Shown: positions 9,385 to 17,867 of the stretch, piece after piece
Position numbering within the stretch: the first letter of the stretch is position 1
How the letters are laid out: each line of letters starts with the position of its first letter
Assembly (NCBI GenBank): GCA_004295015.1
Contig: SHNE01000010.1
Span: 62,001 to 126,000, forward strand
Source: Bacteroidota bacterium
GTDB lineage: Bacteria; Bacteroidota; Bacteroidia; AKYH767-A; 2013-40CM-41-45
Direction: 5' to 3'
Length of the DNA stretch: 64,000 nucleotides
Translations under genes and position numbers: made by a program
The notes under the pieces: model-generated
What the model saw: only the letters and a program-made list of their open reading frames with translations
Database searches by the model: none
What the model was told of the DNA's origin: nothing

Positions 9385-9705
9385 TTAACTTTTTGTGGAG
9401 AGAATCACGAAGATTTCCTCGTTGTCACGCTTCATCAGGTATCTTTCTCTTGCATATTTCTCAAGATTAGCGCGGTTCGTACGAAGTTCTATTAAATCTT
9501 CTTTGTTTCGGGTGATTTCCGTTTCGTAGAACTCCTTTTCCGATTGAAGTTTATGTAACTGAGACCGATAGGAGGCGGTTGTAATAAAATTATTCCTGTC
9601 AAAAAAGCTTAGCCACACAATAAAACCTAATGCGGTGATGAAATATTTATTTCTGCACTTACCGAGATAACTTAAAAATACAGGCTGCTTTTTCTTTTTC
9701 ATCAA
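9385..9705 (-). CDS. FtsB/DivIC-like septum formation protein
   Basis: 106 residues: basic N-terminus, one membrane helix at about residues 20-37 (YFITALGFIVWLSFFD), then a coiled coil (LHKLQSEKEFYETEITRNKE) and the signature ANLEKYARERYLMKRDNEE of the FtsB/DivIC family. It would sit in the inner membrane as part of the FtsL/FtsB/FtsQ divisome subcomplex. Two adjacent ATGs form the start. In many Bacteroidota this gene follows enolase; here no enolase is present next to it. Confidence 0.9.
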   Translation of the reverse strand: MMKKKKQPVFLSYLGKCRNKYFITALGFIVWLSFFDRNNFITTASYRSQLHKLQSEKEFYETEITRNKEDLIELRTNRANLEKYARERYLMKRDNEEIFVILSTKS

Positions 9706-10013
9706 TGAATTAAATTATCTGTCTGTTTAATTTTGTCAGCCTGAAATGTAAATTAAATTTGTAGTTTATCAAATGTAAGGCTTGTGTACGCAGATTTTTT
9801 AAGATGGTTTAGAGCATTGCAAAATTTATTCACCTGAATTTTAAATTCATGATCGCGTCCATAAAAAACGAGATTTATTTTTAAAACGTATGAACAGGCA
9901 AGCCATTGTCAGAAAGCGAAAGTCTTTTTCGGGATGAAGGCTAAATATTTGAATCTCAGGACCGCCGGGCCAGATTCTATAGGAATTTCAAGGATGCGGC
10001 AAATGTCACTGTA
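9706..10013. promoter_or_regulatory. intergenic stretch with a likely ftsB promoter
   Basis: On the minus strand TTTG (9770-9773), 19 bases and TACATTTC (9743-9750) fit the Bacteroidota promoter with one mismatch in the -7 box, 38 bases before the ftsB-like start. The rest, up to the pruA stop, shows no gene. Confidence 0.5.
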
Positions 10014-11699
10014 TCAATGGACTTTGGATTTCAATCCGGTAGCTACTTTTCCGGCAAGGCCATTTGTTTTTTCAGGATTGAGAAATGGGTAGCGATAGTC
10101 GGTAGCAGGAACAAATGTTTCTTTTATGGTTCTTTGCGAAACCCAACGCAGTAAGTTTAGCATGGAGCCAGCTTTGTCGTTGGTTCCGGAAGCCCTGCCA
10201 CCACCAAAAGGCTGTTGCCCGACTACTGCACCTGTACATTTGTCGTTAATATAAAAATTACCTGCTGCGTTAACCAGTTTCTTAGTTGCCAGGTCAATGG
10301 CATAGCGATCCCGGGAGAAAATAGAACCTGTCAATGCGTAAACCCCGGTTGAATCAACCAGATCAAGCGTTTTCGAAAACTTAGCATCTTCATATACATA
10401 GATAGTGAGTACAGGCCCGAATAACTCTTCGCACATGGTCACGTATTTTGGATCCTTTGCCCTGATGACCGTCGGGCTGATGAAATAGCCTTTCGATTTA
10501 TTGTAAGTACCACCAACGATTATTTCTGCATTCTTATCCTTCTTCGCATTATCGATATATGAGGCCAGTTTGTCAAAGGCCTTTTCATCAATGACAGCAT
10601 TAATAAAGTTGGATAAATCTTCTGTTGGTCCTATTTTAAAGGACTCAATATCCTTGATCAATCCTTTTTTAACTGCCGGCCACAGACTTGCAGGAATATA
10701 TGCTCTGGATGCGGCAGAACATTTTTGTCCCTGATACTCGAAAGCACCTCTGGAAAGTGCGGTGATTAAGGCTTGTACATCTGCCGTAGGATGAGCCATA
10801 ATGAAATCTTTACCACCGGTTTCTCCGACAATTCTCGGGTAAGACTTATACTTATGAATATTGTTACCTATTGTTTTCCAGACCTCCTGAAATACACCCG
10901 TTGAACCTGTAAAGTGTATACCTGCAAAACCCGGATGATTAAAAATTACCTCACCGGCAAGCGGACCGGAAACATAAACAAGATTTATTACACCGGGAGG
11001 TAATCCGGCTTCCATGAACACCTGCATTAAAATACTGGCAGAATAGATTTGAGTGTTAGCAGGTTTCCAAACAACTGTATTACCCATCATTGCAGGAGCA
11101 GTCGGAAGATTTCCGCTGATGGCTGTGAAATTAAATGGAGTGAGGGCAAAGACGAAACCTTCAAGGGGGCGATGCTCTACACGGTTATAAACTCCTTTTG
11201 ACGAAATGGGTTGTTGGTTATAGATTTCCCTCATGTACTGCACATTAAATCGAAGAAAGTCTATCATTTCGCAAGCCGCATCGATTTCGGCCTGGTAAAC
11301 ATTTTTACTTTGGCCTATCATCGTTGCTGCATTGATGGCAGCACGGTATGGACCGGCCAGAAGGTCAGCTGCTTTTAAAAATATAGAAGCCCGATGCTCC
11401 CATGAAAGACTCGCCCATTCTTTTTGTGCAGCGAGCGCAGATTTAATTGCAAGTTGAATATGAGATTTATCGCCTTGATGATAATTTGCAATGTGGTGTT
11501 TATGATCATGAGGAGGCGACATCTTTCCGATCTTTTTGGTTCGGATTTCTTTTCCTCCAATATACATAGGGATGTCACGCAGCTCGGCACGCATTTTTTT
11601 CAGAGTAGCTTTAATTTCTTCTCTTTCCGGACTCCCGGGAGCGTAATTCAAAACCGGTTCGTTGATTGCCGGAGCAACGTTGAAGATAGCGTTTGACAT
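10014..11699 (-). CDS. pruA: L-glutamate gamma-semialdehyde dehydrogenase
   Basis: 561 residues, aldehyde dehydrogenase superfamily. It oxidises L-glutamate 5-semialdehyde (from pyrroline-5-carboxylate) to glutamate with NAD+, the second step of proline breakdown. The catalytic cysteine lies in GQKCSAASR near residue 324 and the general-base glutamate in VGETGGKDF near residue 293; the NAD-binding part includes HFTGSTGVF. No proline dehydrogenase domain is fused, and the proline dehydrogenase gene is not nearby. It has its own promoter (11717-11724) and looks monocistronic. Confidence 0.95.
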   Translation of the reverse strand: MSNAIFNVAPAINEPVLNYAPGSPEREEIKATLKKMRAELRDIPMYIGGKEIRTKKIGKMSPPHDHKHHIANYHQGDKSHIQLAIKSALAAQKEWASLSWEHRASIFLKAADLLAGPYRAAINAATMIGQSKNVYQAEIDAACEMIDFLRFNVQYMREIYNQQPISSKGVYNRVEHRPLEGFVFALTPFNFTAISGNLPTAPAMMGNTVVWKPANTQIYSASILMQVFMEAGLPPGVINLVYVSGPLAGEVIFNHPGFAGIHFTGSTGVFQEVWKTIGNNIHKYKSYPRIVGETGGKDFIMAHPTADVQALITALSRGAFEYQGQKCSAASRAYIPASLWPAVKKGLIKDIESFKIGPTEDLSNFINAVIDEKAFDKLASYIDNAKKDKNAEIIVGGTYNKSKGYFISPTVIRAKDPKYVTMCEELFGPVLTIYVYEDAKFSKTLDLVDSTGVYALTGSIFSRDRYAIDLATKKLVNAAGNFYINDKCTGAVVGQQPFGGGRASGTNDKAGSMLNLLRWVSQRTIKETFVPATDYRYPFLNPEKTNGLAGKVATGLKSKVH

Positions 11700-11716
11700 A
11701 GGAATTTTAATTTGTG

Positions 11717-11724
11717 CAAAGGTA
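11717..11724 (-). promoter_or_regulatory. -7 box of pruA
   Basis: On the minus strand this reads TACCTTTG, a match to TAnnTTTG, 17 bases before the pruA ATG. The mRNA leader would be only about 10-12 bases. Confidence 0.7.
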
Positions 11725-12083
11725 CGAATTTATGCCTGTATGGATAAGCACTCCTGTCATGTTTAGAATTCTGTTGTTTTTTCAAGAAACAAATTTTTGA
11801 ATAGAAGTTCCAGTCGGCCTATATCTATTTGATATACAATAAAATACAATTATATTAATTTGCCGCTGAATTTTCTGAAAAAGGCCTGATAGAAAAAAGC
11901 TAAGTGATAATGTTGCTATGATCAGAAGTAGTACGAATGCATAAAAGCTGTTTTGTTTTTTAAGCTATGCAAGCATAAATCAATCCATGGAGTTAATGTT
12001 GATTTGATGTCATGCGTTAAATCTGATATTAAGTCGAAGGCCGGTCGTATGGCGATTGAATTTTTTTTCTAAATTAGCCCGAT
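11725..12083. other. gene-free stretch upstream of the LytTR regulator
   Basis: AT-rich region between divergent pruA and the LytTR regulator. No coding frame or RNA gene is recognisable. A weak -7-like TAAATTAG (near 12071) precedes the regulator start. Confidence 0.4.
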
Positions 12084-12812
12084 ATGATTAAAGCTTTGAT
12101 AGTTGAAGATGACCCAATGAGCGTAGAGCTATTGCGTGATTTTCTGGAAGATTCCAATTTGGATATTGCTGTAGTCGGTCACTGCGGGACTGTTGGTTCA
12201 GCCATCAATAAAATTAACAGGCTGAATCCTCAAATTGTTTTTTTGGACGTTGAGTTATCGGATGGTAGCGGCTTTGATGTATTAAAGGAAATTGAAACAA
12301 TCAATTTTGAGATAATAGTCATCACGTCGCACGATAAGTATGCAATGGAAGCTGTTAAGTATAGTGCTCTTGATTACCTGATCAAACCAATTAAATCAGG
12401 TGACCTGAATACTGCATTAAAAAAAATTCAAAGAAGGCTTGGTGTTAAGAGTCCTAAAGCATCTGTAAAGGTTCAGAATAAGCTGGCAAATAAAATTGCT
12501 GTGCCCACTTTCGAAGGACTGCTTTTCATACCTATTGAGGAAGTAATAAGAATTCAAAGTGACAGGAATTATACAGATTTTTATTTAACGGCCAAGCGAA
12601 AAGTGGTGGTGACCAGGTCACTCAAAAATTATGAAGAGCTCCTGGGAGAATTTGGATTTATCAGGATTCATCATAGCCATATGATCAACATGAATCACCT
12701 TGTAAAGTATATCAAGGGGGTAGGAGGATATGTGATCATGAGTGATCAAAGCAAGGTGGATGTGTCCAGGCGAAAAAAGGAAGATTTTATGGAACAGCTT
12801 TCAAAAGCCTGA
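12084..12812 (+). CDS. LytTR-family response regulator
   Basis: 242 residues. Receiver domain at about 2-120 with acidic pocket Glu8-Asp9-Asp10, phosphoacceptor Asp55 (IVFLDVEL), Thr/Ser switch region (ITSHDKY) and Lys in LIKPI. The LytTR DNA-binding domain spans about 145-240 (EEVIRIQSDRNYTDFYL, FIRIHHSHMINM). Such regulators usually pair with a LytS/YehU-type histidine kinase; none is encoded nearby, so its kinase lies elsewhere. Two exact 12-base direct repeats follow the stop codon directly. Confidence 0.93.
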   Translation: MIKALIVEDDPMSVELLRDFLEDSNLDIAVVGHCGTVGSAINKINRLNPQIVFLDVELSDGSGFDVLKEIETINFEIIVITSHDKYAMEAVKYSALDYLIKPIKSGDLNTALKKIQRRLGVKSPKASVKVQNKLANKIAVPTFEGLLFIPIEEVIRIQSDRNYTDFYLTAKRKVVVTRSLKNYEELLGEFGFIRIHHSHMINMNHLVKYIKGVGGYVIMSDQSKVDVSRRKKEDFMEQLSKA

Positions 12813-12816
12813 TATT

Positions 12817-12849
12817 ACCACTTATCAAGAATTTTCGACCACTTATCAA
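12817..12849. repeat. two exact 12-base direct repeats, period 21
   Basis: ACCACTTATCAA occurs at 12817-12828 and 12838-12849, with a third partial TATCAA at 12853-12858. The 21-base period is two helical turns, the spacing used by LytTR-domain proteins on direct repeats, but the sequence does not match the published LytTR half-site well. Confidence 0.5.
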
Positions 12850-13037
12850 ATTTATCAACCGGCTGCAAGGTCTTGCTCAGATGATTCCGGGCTCTTGATC
12901 ATTTTTGCTCAACCATATTACATTTCAGAGCTGTAAAATTTTGATTTTTACATAAACACTTGAAATGTGAAGCAATGATGCCGGGTCGCAGCGGCAATCA
13001 AAGGTCCGGAGCTTTGTTAAAAATTCTGGAATTGGTT

Positions 13038-13074
13038 TACGCCGGTGTTTAATAACACCGGCGTATTTTTTTTT
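13038..13074 (+). terminator. strong intrinsic terminator
   Basis: Twelve-pair perfect stem TACGCCGGTGTT/AACACCGGCGTA with a four-base loop and nine T. It lies 225 bases after the LytTR regulator stop and points rightwards. Confidence 0.93.
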
Positions 13075-13110
13075 AATAGTAAAAAGCAAATGAAATTTCG
13101 CGATGGAAAA

Positions 13111-13608
13111 TTAGGTCATACGGATAATAAAAATTCCGATTAACAATGCGATTACTATAATGACGAGGAAAACATTAAAGAAGCGTTGGGTTCCGAGATT
13201 CTTTTTGAGCGAATAGTGTCCCAATATATTATTGGTAAGCAAGGCAAGCCGATGAAATGCATTTTCATTTTTAACCACATAATCATAGGCACCGTATTTC
13301 ATAGTGTTTGCAGCCACCTCAGCTTTTTCCTGTCCTGACAAAAATATTACCGGTACTTCAGGAAAGCGCTCTTTGATTTTTTTTAATACCTGCATTCCGT
13401 TCATGGCTGCCGGATCGAATGAATCAAGATGGTAGTCGAGAACGATCAGGTCCGGAGCTTCATACATGGCTTCCAATGCTTGCTCACCGCTTGAAAAAGA
13501 GATGAGCGTTGAAGATGGATATTTATCCTGAAAAAAATCCCTGAGCATTTCAGACATATTCGGATCATCATCAATCAGGGTAACCTTTATGCTATGAGAA
13601 GTATACAT
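13111..13608 (-). CDS. single receiver domain with C-terminal membrane anchor
   Basis: 165 residues. Receiver at about 8-130 with Asp13-Asp14-Asp15 pocket, phosphoacceptor Asp58 (LIVLDYHL), switch Ser (IFLSGQ) and Lys in YVVKNEN. There is no output domain; instead residues about 143-162 form one hydrophobic helix (FFNVFLVIIVIALLIGIFII) followed by RMT. This predicts a cytoplasmic receiver held on the inner membrane by a tail anchor. No kinase is adjacent. It lies 96 bases downstream of the helicase-nuclease gene on the same strand, with a palindrome in the gap, so it may have its own regulated promoter. Confidence 0.88.
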   Translation of the reverse strand: MYTSHSIKVTLIDDDPNMSEMLRDFFQDKYPSSTLISFSSGEQALEAMYEAPDLIVLDYHLDSFDPAAMNGMQVLKKIKERFPEVPVIFLSGQEKAEVAANTMKYGAYDYVVKNENAFHRLALLTNNILGHYSLKKNLGTQRFFNVFLVIIVIALLIGIFIIRMT

Positions 13609-13643
13609 AGAAATGCTTTCGATTTATATCGATGGTTTAAGTA

Positions 13644-13668
13644 CAAAGATGCGAATTTCCCGGGAAAT
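13644..13668 (-). promoter_or_regulatory. 14-base palindrome beside a weak -7 box
   Basis: Perfect palindrome ATTTCCCGGGAAAT at 13655-13668. On the minus strand a -7-like CATCTTTG (13644-13651, one mismatch) follows directly, so the palindrome would sit in the promoter spacer of the receiver gene. A second half-site TTTCCCG lies at 13679-13685. Likely an operator, by inference. Confidence 0.5.
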
Positions 13669-13704
13669 CTGACAGCATTTTCCCGAATTGAATTAAATGA
13701 GCAT

Positions 13705-16700
13705 TTATACTTCAATAACTTGCTTTGTACTAAGATACACCAAATAACTCTTCACATTCGGATAGGCCATTTCCCTGAGAACGGTGGCGTATTTTTGGAT
13801 TTGGTCTATGTGTGACTTGTTTTCTTTACCTGTTTTAAAATCAATGACCATGGTTTTATCTTTTGCAAAGAGAACCCGGTCGGGTCTCAGGCTTTCTCCT
13901 CCCGGCAACATGATTTCCTGTTCATTTTTCACATCCCATTCCTTAGAGAAGAATGTTTTCATTTCGGGCAAATTGAGAACGGAAGTAATTTCCCGGAGTA
14001 AATTTTCTTTTTCATTTTCGGGCATCATTCCTTCAAAAATAATTTTCTCCACTGCATTTTCAATATCATCGTTAAACTTTATCTCAGAAAGAACCCGATG
14101 TATGAGGATACCATAATTAATTTTTTCATGGATTTTCTCGCCTGTAACTTTCAACAAATCAGCGGCCCTGGAACTAATTCCGATCTTTTCCTGCCATCGA
14201 TTGATGGTATAAATCTTTAACTTTTCAGAGATTATAGTATTTGATTGCTTCTGCTGTTCAAATTTCAGAGCGGCATCACCACGTTCGTAGACATCATCGA
14301 CTATAGTGCATGAATTAGCTTCAAGGGTTTTAACCAGCAATGAGGATACCGAATTCATGTCATTGCCAGAACTGTTGGGTGAATAGATAAAAAGTTGTTC
14401 TTCTGCTCTGGTGAAAGCCACGTACAACATATTCAGATTGTCTATAAGCGTTTGCATTACTTCCTCCTGATATGACGCACTAAAATAGGTTTCCAGTAAA
14501 CGGTTTGAATTCAGCAGTGCAACACGTCTCATTTCCGCATAGGGTTCTTCAGAAGCATAGCCCCAAAACAGATCATTTGCACGGGGAAGTATTTTCCAAT
14601 CGGCAAAAGGCATTATCACCACAGGAAATTGAAGGCCTTTTGACTTGTGTATGGTCATGATCCGAATGGCATCTTCGTTTTCCGGAATCATCACAGAACA
14701 ATTTTTAACTGTATTACTGGTGTTCCACCATTCGAGAAATCCATCAAGGCTGCTGTTGTTACTGCTGGTATATTCAAGAACTAAATCCTGGAACCGTTGA
14801 ATGTACGCATCAGGCTTTTCATTGAATTCAAAAATTCTGATGAGTTGTTCGCATAAATCATATACAGGCAGTTTGCTGAGATATGAAATGTTTCCGCTGA
14901 AATTTTCGGGTAGAGATTTATTGAAAAGGGTCTCCTCTAAACCTTCAGTGTCGAACAAGGTGCCTGGTTTTGGCTTCGCAGACTTATTTTTAACCTTCAG
15001 GTGATCACTAAAATAGGCGTGCAAGTCATCCTGCTGAATCTGTTTAATGTATTTGTTGTAATAATATATAACTTCTGTTCTTGCGATAGTATTTTCAGTA
15101 TCCGACAAGAAGCGCATTACATTTACAAGAAAGCGAATGCGGGGAGCGGATGCGATCAGGAGGGAATCCGGGGAAATAATCTGACTGATTCCATTTTCGA
15201 GTAAGAACTGAGCCACTTCGTTACCTTCAATATTTCTGCGCACCAGAATCGCAATATCACGATACGAATAATTTTGTTTCAGCAATGATTGAATATTCTC
15301 CAATGTTTTTTTCAAGGCATTTTCCTTCCAGCCCGTTTCTTCTTCTTCCTCTGTTTCTTCTGTTTTTTTTTCCAGAAATGTTATTTTTACATAACCTTGT
15401 TTGTTGTTTTTATCGGCAACCTTTTGAACCAGTTCATCCGAGTAGGCCAGATCCAACAAAGGGTGTCCATCAGGGTGTACATGTTGACGGATCACTTCGG
15501 GTAATATTTTAAAAAAGGAGTTGTTGAAATCAACCACATCGTGTCTGGACCTAAAGTTCATCGCCAGAATTTCCTCCTGATATAGTTCTTTAAAGTGATT
15601 CAAGTCTTCCAGGATGTGGATGAGCAATAAATTCATATTACCGCCACGCCAACGATAAATGCTTTGTTTGGCATCACCTACAACCAATGCCATATTTCCG
15701 GAGCCCAGTGTGTTATTGATCAGGGGAAGCAGATTCTTCCATTGATAAAAGGAGGTGTCCTGAAATTCGTCTATTAACAAATGCTTGAAACGGTTCCCGG
15801 ATTTTTCATAAATGAATGGTGCATCCTGGCCGGTAATTATTTGGCTTAACATTTTCGGAGTATCTGCCAGAAGAATAACGTTGTTCTCATTTCTGTACTC
15901 ACTGAATTTTTTAAGGATGTCGTTTGCAATACCAAACATATAAATTCGTCTCAATGCCTCGGCCGCACTCAGGTATTTTGTAAACTCACTTACAAAAAAG
16001 TCGTTTGCTTCTTTCAAGCATTGACCAAGTCCGGCTTCAACTGCATTTGAGATTTGGCCTTTTAATTTTGAAGCCTTTGTGAACCATTTGTCCGGATCCT
16101 CTAAAGCAGCAAGTGCTCTGGATTTAATCCGGAAATCATCAGGGGAGAAGGCTTCCCTTAAGTTGGAAAGATTGCCCATTACCCCCTTGGTTCCATAAGA
16201 AAAATCTTCTACGGATAATCCTGCCTCCTGCATAAGCCTGAAGGCTTTGTTCCCGTACTCCTTCATTTTTTGTTCAAAGCTTTTTCTGATAGTTTGCAGC
16301 TCCTTGTAGATTTCCCGAATTCTTTCTCTGCTTAAGGCAGGTGAATCTTCATAATGATCCTTGAATAGTTCCTGCGCAACAGTCGTAATATCTGATTCTA
16401 CATTCCAGCCTTTATCTTCATCCAGCTTTTGAAAAATGAGTGCGGCTAACCATTCCGTTAGTTCTTTATCAGAGCCCACTTCCTTCAGCAACTTGTCAGT
16501 AACTTCAAGAATAGCATCATCTAATCCAATTTCAACTTCCAGTCTGAGAGGTAAGTGCATTTCACGCGCCAGTGCACGAAGAATACGTTGAAAAAAACTA
16601 TCAATTGTACTGACAGAAAATGATGCATAGTTATGCAGAATTAATTTTAGGGCTTTGTCAGCCTGCTTGTCGATTTTGGTGTCAGGTAATTCTGCTGAAA

Positions 16701-16917
16701 GCACTTCTTGTAATGAGCCACCGGAATTTTTACTTAAGGAGACGAGGGCTTCAACAATCCTGCTTTTCATTTCAGCTGCAGCCTTGTTTGTAAAAGTAAT
16801 TGCCAGGATGTGCTGATAATCATCCGGGTTTTTAAGAACAAGCCGGAGATATTCCTTGACCAGTGTGAAAGTTTTCCCTGAGCCGGCAGAGGATTTGTAA
16901 ATTTTAAGGGAGTTCAT
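13705..16917 (-). CDS. AddA/RecB-like UvrD-family helicase-nuclease
   Basis: 1070 residues. Superfamily 1A helicase: Walker A SSAGSGKTF (residues 9-17), Walker B/motif II LLIDEFQDTS near 380, a motif like VVGDAKQSIYRWRGG, and later motifs IRIMTIHKSKGLQFPVV and LYVAFTRAEEQLF. The C-terminus carries the RecB-type nuclease motif (RPDRVL near 1012, VIDFKTGK near 1027, then Q..KYA). It should unwind and resect double-strand breaks as in AddAB/RecBCD. The usual PD-(D/E)XK partner (AddB-like) is not in this window. Lies 59 bases downstream of ispE on the same strand. Confidence 0.92.
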   Translation of the reverse strand: MNSLKIYKSSAGSGKTFTLVKEYLRLVLKNPDDYQHILAITFTNKAAAEMKSRIVEALVSLSKNSGGSLQEVLSAELPDTKIDKQADKALKLILHNYASFSVSTIDSFFQRILRALAREMHLPLRLEVEIGLDDAILEVTDKLLKEVGSDKELTEWLAALIFQKLDEDKGWNVESDITTVAQELFKDHYEDSPALSRERIREIYKELQTIRKSFEQKMKEYGNKAFRLMQEAGLSVEDFSYGTKGVMGNLSNLREAFSPDDFRIKSRALAALEDPDKWFTKASKLKGQISNAVEAGLGQCLKEANDFFVSEFTKYLSAAEALRRIYMFGIANDILKKFSEYRNENNVILLADTPKMLSQIITGQDAPFIYEKSGNRFKHLLIDEFQDTSFYQWKNLLPLINNTLGSGNMALVVGDAKQSIYRWRGGNMNLLLIHILEDLNHFKELYQEEILAMNFRSRHDVVDFNNSFFKILPEVIRQHVHPDGHPLLDLAYSDELVQKVADKNNKQGYVKITFLEKKTEETEEEEETGWKENALKKTLENIQSLLKQNYSYRDIAILVRRNIEGNEVAQFLLENGISQIISPDSLLIASAPRIRFLVNVMRFLSDTENTIARTEVIYYYNKYIKQIQQDDLHAYFSDHLKVKNKSAKPKPGTLFDTEGLEETLFNKSLPENFSGNISYLSKLPVYDLCEQLIRIFEFNEKPDAYIQRFQDLVLEYTSSNNSSLDGFLEWWNTSNTVKNCSVMIPENEDAIRIMTIHKSKGLQFPVVIMPFADWKILPRANDLFWGYASEEPYAEMRRVALLNSNRLLETYFSASYQEEVMQTLIDNLNMLYVAFTRAEEQLFIYSPNSSGNDMNSVSSLLVKTLEANSCTIVDDVYERGDAALKFEQQKQSNTIISEKLKIYTINRWQEKIGISSRAADLLKVTGEKIHEKINYGILIHRVLSEIKFNDDIENAVEKIIFEGMMPENEKENLLREITSVLNLPEMKTFFSKEWDVKNEQEIMLPGGESLRPDRVLFAKDKTMVIDFKTGKENKSHIDQIQKYATVLREMAYPNVKSYLVYLSTKQVIEV

Positions 16918-16976
16918 ATGAAAATTTTGGCTGAATAAAATATCGGTGATAAATATTCAGAAAGTAAAATAAATAA

Positions 16977-17795
16977 TTACAGGTAACCCTGCCAGACAGT
17001 ACAGCTTCGAAAGTAGGCACTGAGGTTCTTTTCATTGCTGAAAATTCCGTAGACTGACGATCCGCTGCCACTCATGGAGGCATAGAGTGCACCGAGTTTA
17101 TACATTTTATTTTTAATGTTCTTTATTCCGGGGTGTTTTTCAAAAATAGTATGCTCAAAATCATTCACTACAAAGTCTTTCCATTCTGATATAGGCCTTT
17201 GAATTTGTTCACTCAGATCAAATTTTGGTTTTGACGGCTTAACTGAAGCATATGCTTCCGCAGTGCTGATGTGAGCTCTGGGCTTAACGATAACGATGAA
17301 ATAATTTTTTAGCTTTAGACTAATGGGTTTAAGGATTTCTCCCTTGCCTGTTGCCATCATAGGTTTGTTGCGAATGAAGAAAGAACAATCACTGCCAATT
17401 GAAGCAGCGATTGATTCAAGCTCCTCTTCACTTGCACCTAATTTAAAAATTTTATTGAGCAGCATCAAGGTACTTGCTGCGTCAGAAGAACCGCCGCCGA
17501 GTCCGGCACCGATAGGCAGCACTTTGTGCAAGTGCATTTTTACACTTGGTATATTAAATTTTTCAGATAGCAGCTGATAGGCTCTCAGGCAAAGATTTTT
17601 ATCCTTTGGACCGAATAGTCTCAGGCCGGTGGATCGGAAATCTACTGTATTTGATTCTTGTGCCCCCGGAACAATTTCCAGAATATCTGCCCATTGAATC
17701 GGATAAAAAACTGTTTCGATAGAGTGGAAGCCATCACTTCGTTTTGAAATAATGTTCAGGCCGATATTTATTTTACATGCAGGAAAAGTAATCAT
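16977..17795 (-). CDS. ispE: 4-diphosphocytidyl-2-C-methyl-D-erythritol kinase
   Basis: 272 residues, GHMP kinase. It phosphorylates CDP-methylerythritol in the MEP route to isopentenyl diphosphate. The N-terminal motif FPACKINIGLNI holds catalytic Lys8, the ATP loop PIGAGLGGGSSDAAS spans 94-108, and the catalytic Asp is in GSDCSFF (Asp136). The third GHMP motif is ASMSGSGSSVYGIF near the C-terminus. Located between accA and the helicase gene on the same strand with gaps of 72 and 59 bases, possibly one transcript. Confidence 0.95.
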   Translation of the reverse strand: MITFPACKINIGLNIISKRSDGFHSIETVFYPIQWADILEIVPGAQESNTVDFRSTGLRLFGPKDKNLCLRAYQLLSEKFNIPSVKMHLHKVLPIGAGLGGGSSDAASTLMLLNKIFKLGASEEELESIAASIGSDCSFFIRNKPMMATGKGEILKPISLKLKNYFIVIVKPRAHISTAEAYASVKPSKPKFDLSEQIQRPISEWKDFVVNDFEHTIFEKHPGIKNIKNKMYKLGALYASMSGSGSSVYGIFSNEKNLSAYFRSCTVWQGYL

Positions 17796-17867
17796 GGCCT
17801 GGCCAGTACAAAAAATGTATTTATAATTGGGTACCCGGTTCGTGATAAATTCTTTTGAAACAGAAAT

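Larger units (their letters stand above)
12813..13074 (+). other. structured, terminated non-coding tail (candidate 3' UTR RNA)
   Basis: No coding frame. After two 12-base direct repeats comes a long hairpin with outer arms ACATTTCA (12920-12927) and TGAAATGT (12961-12968) and inner arms TGTAAAA (12932-12938) and TTTTACA (12946-12952). A TGCCG/CGGCA stem near 12980-12997 and a strong intrinsic terminator follow. It may be a long 3' UTR of the regulator or a separate small RNA. I found no consensus -7 box inside it. Confidence 0.4.
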
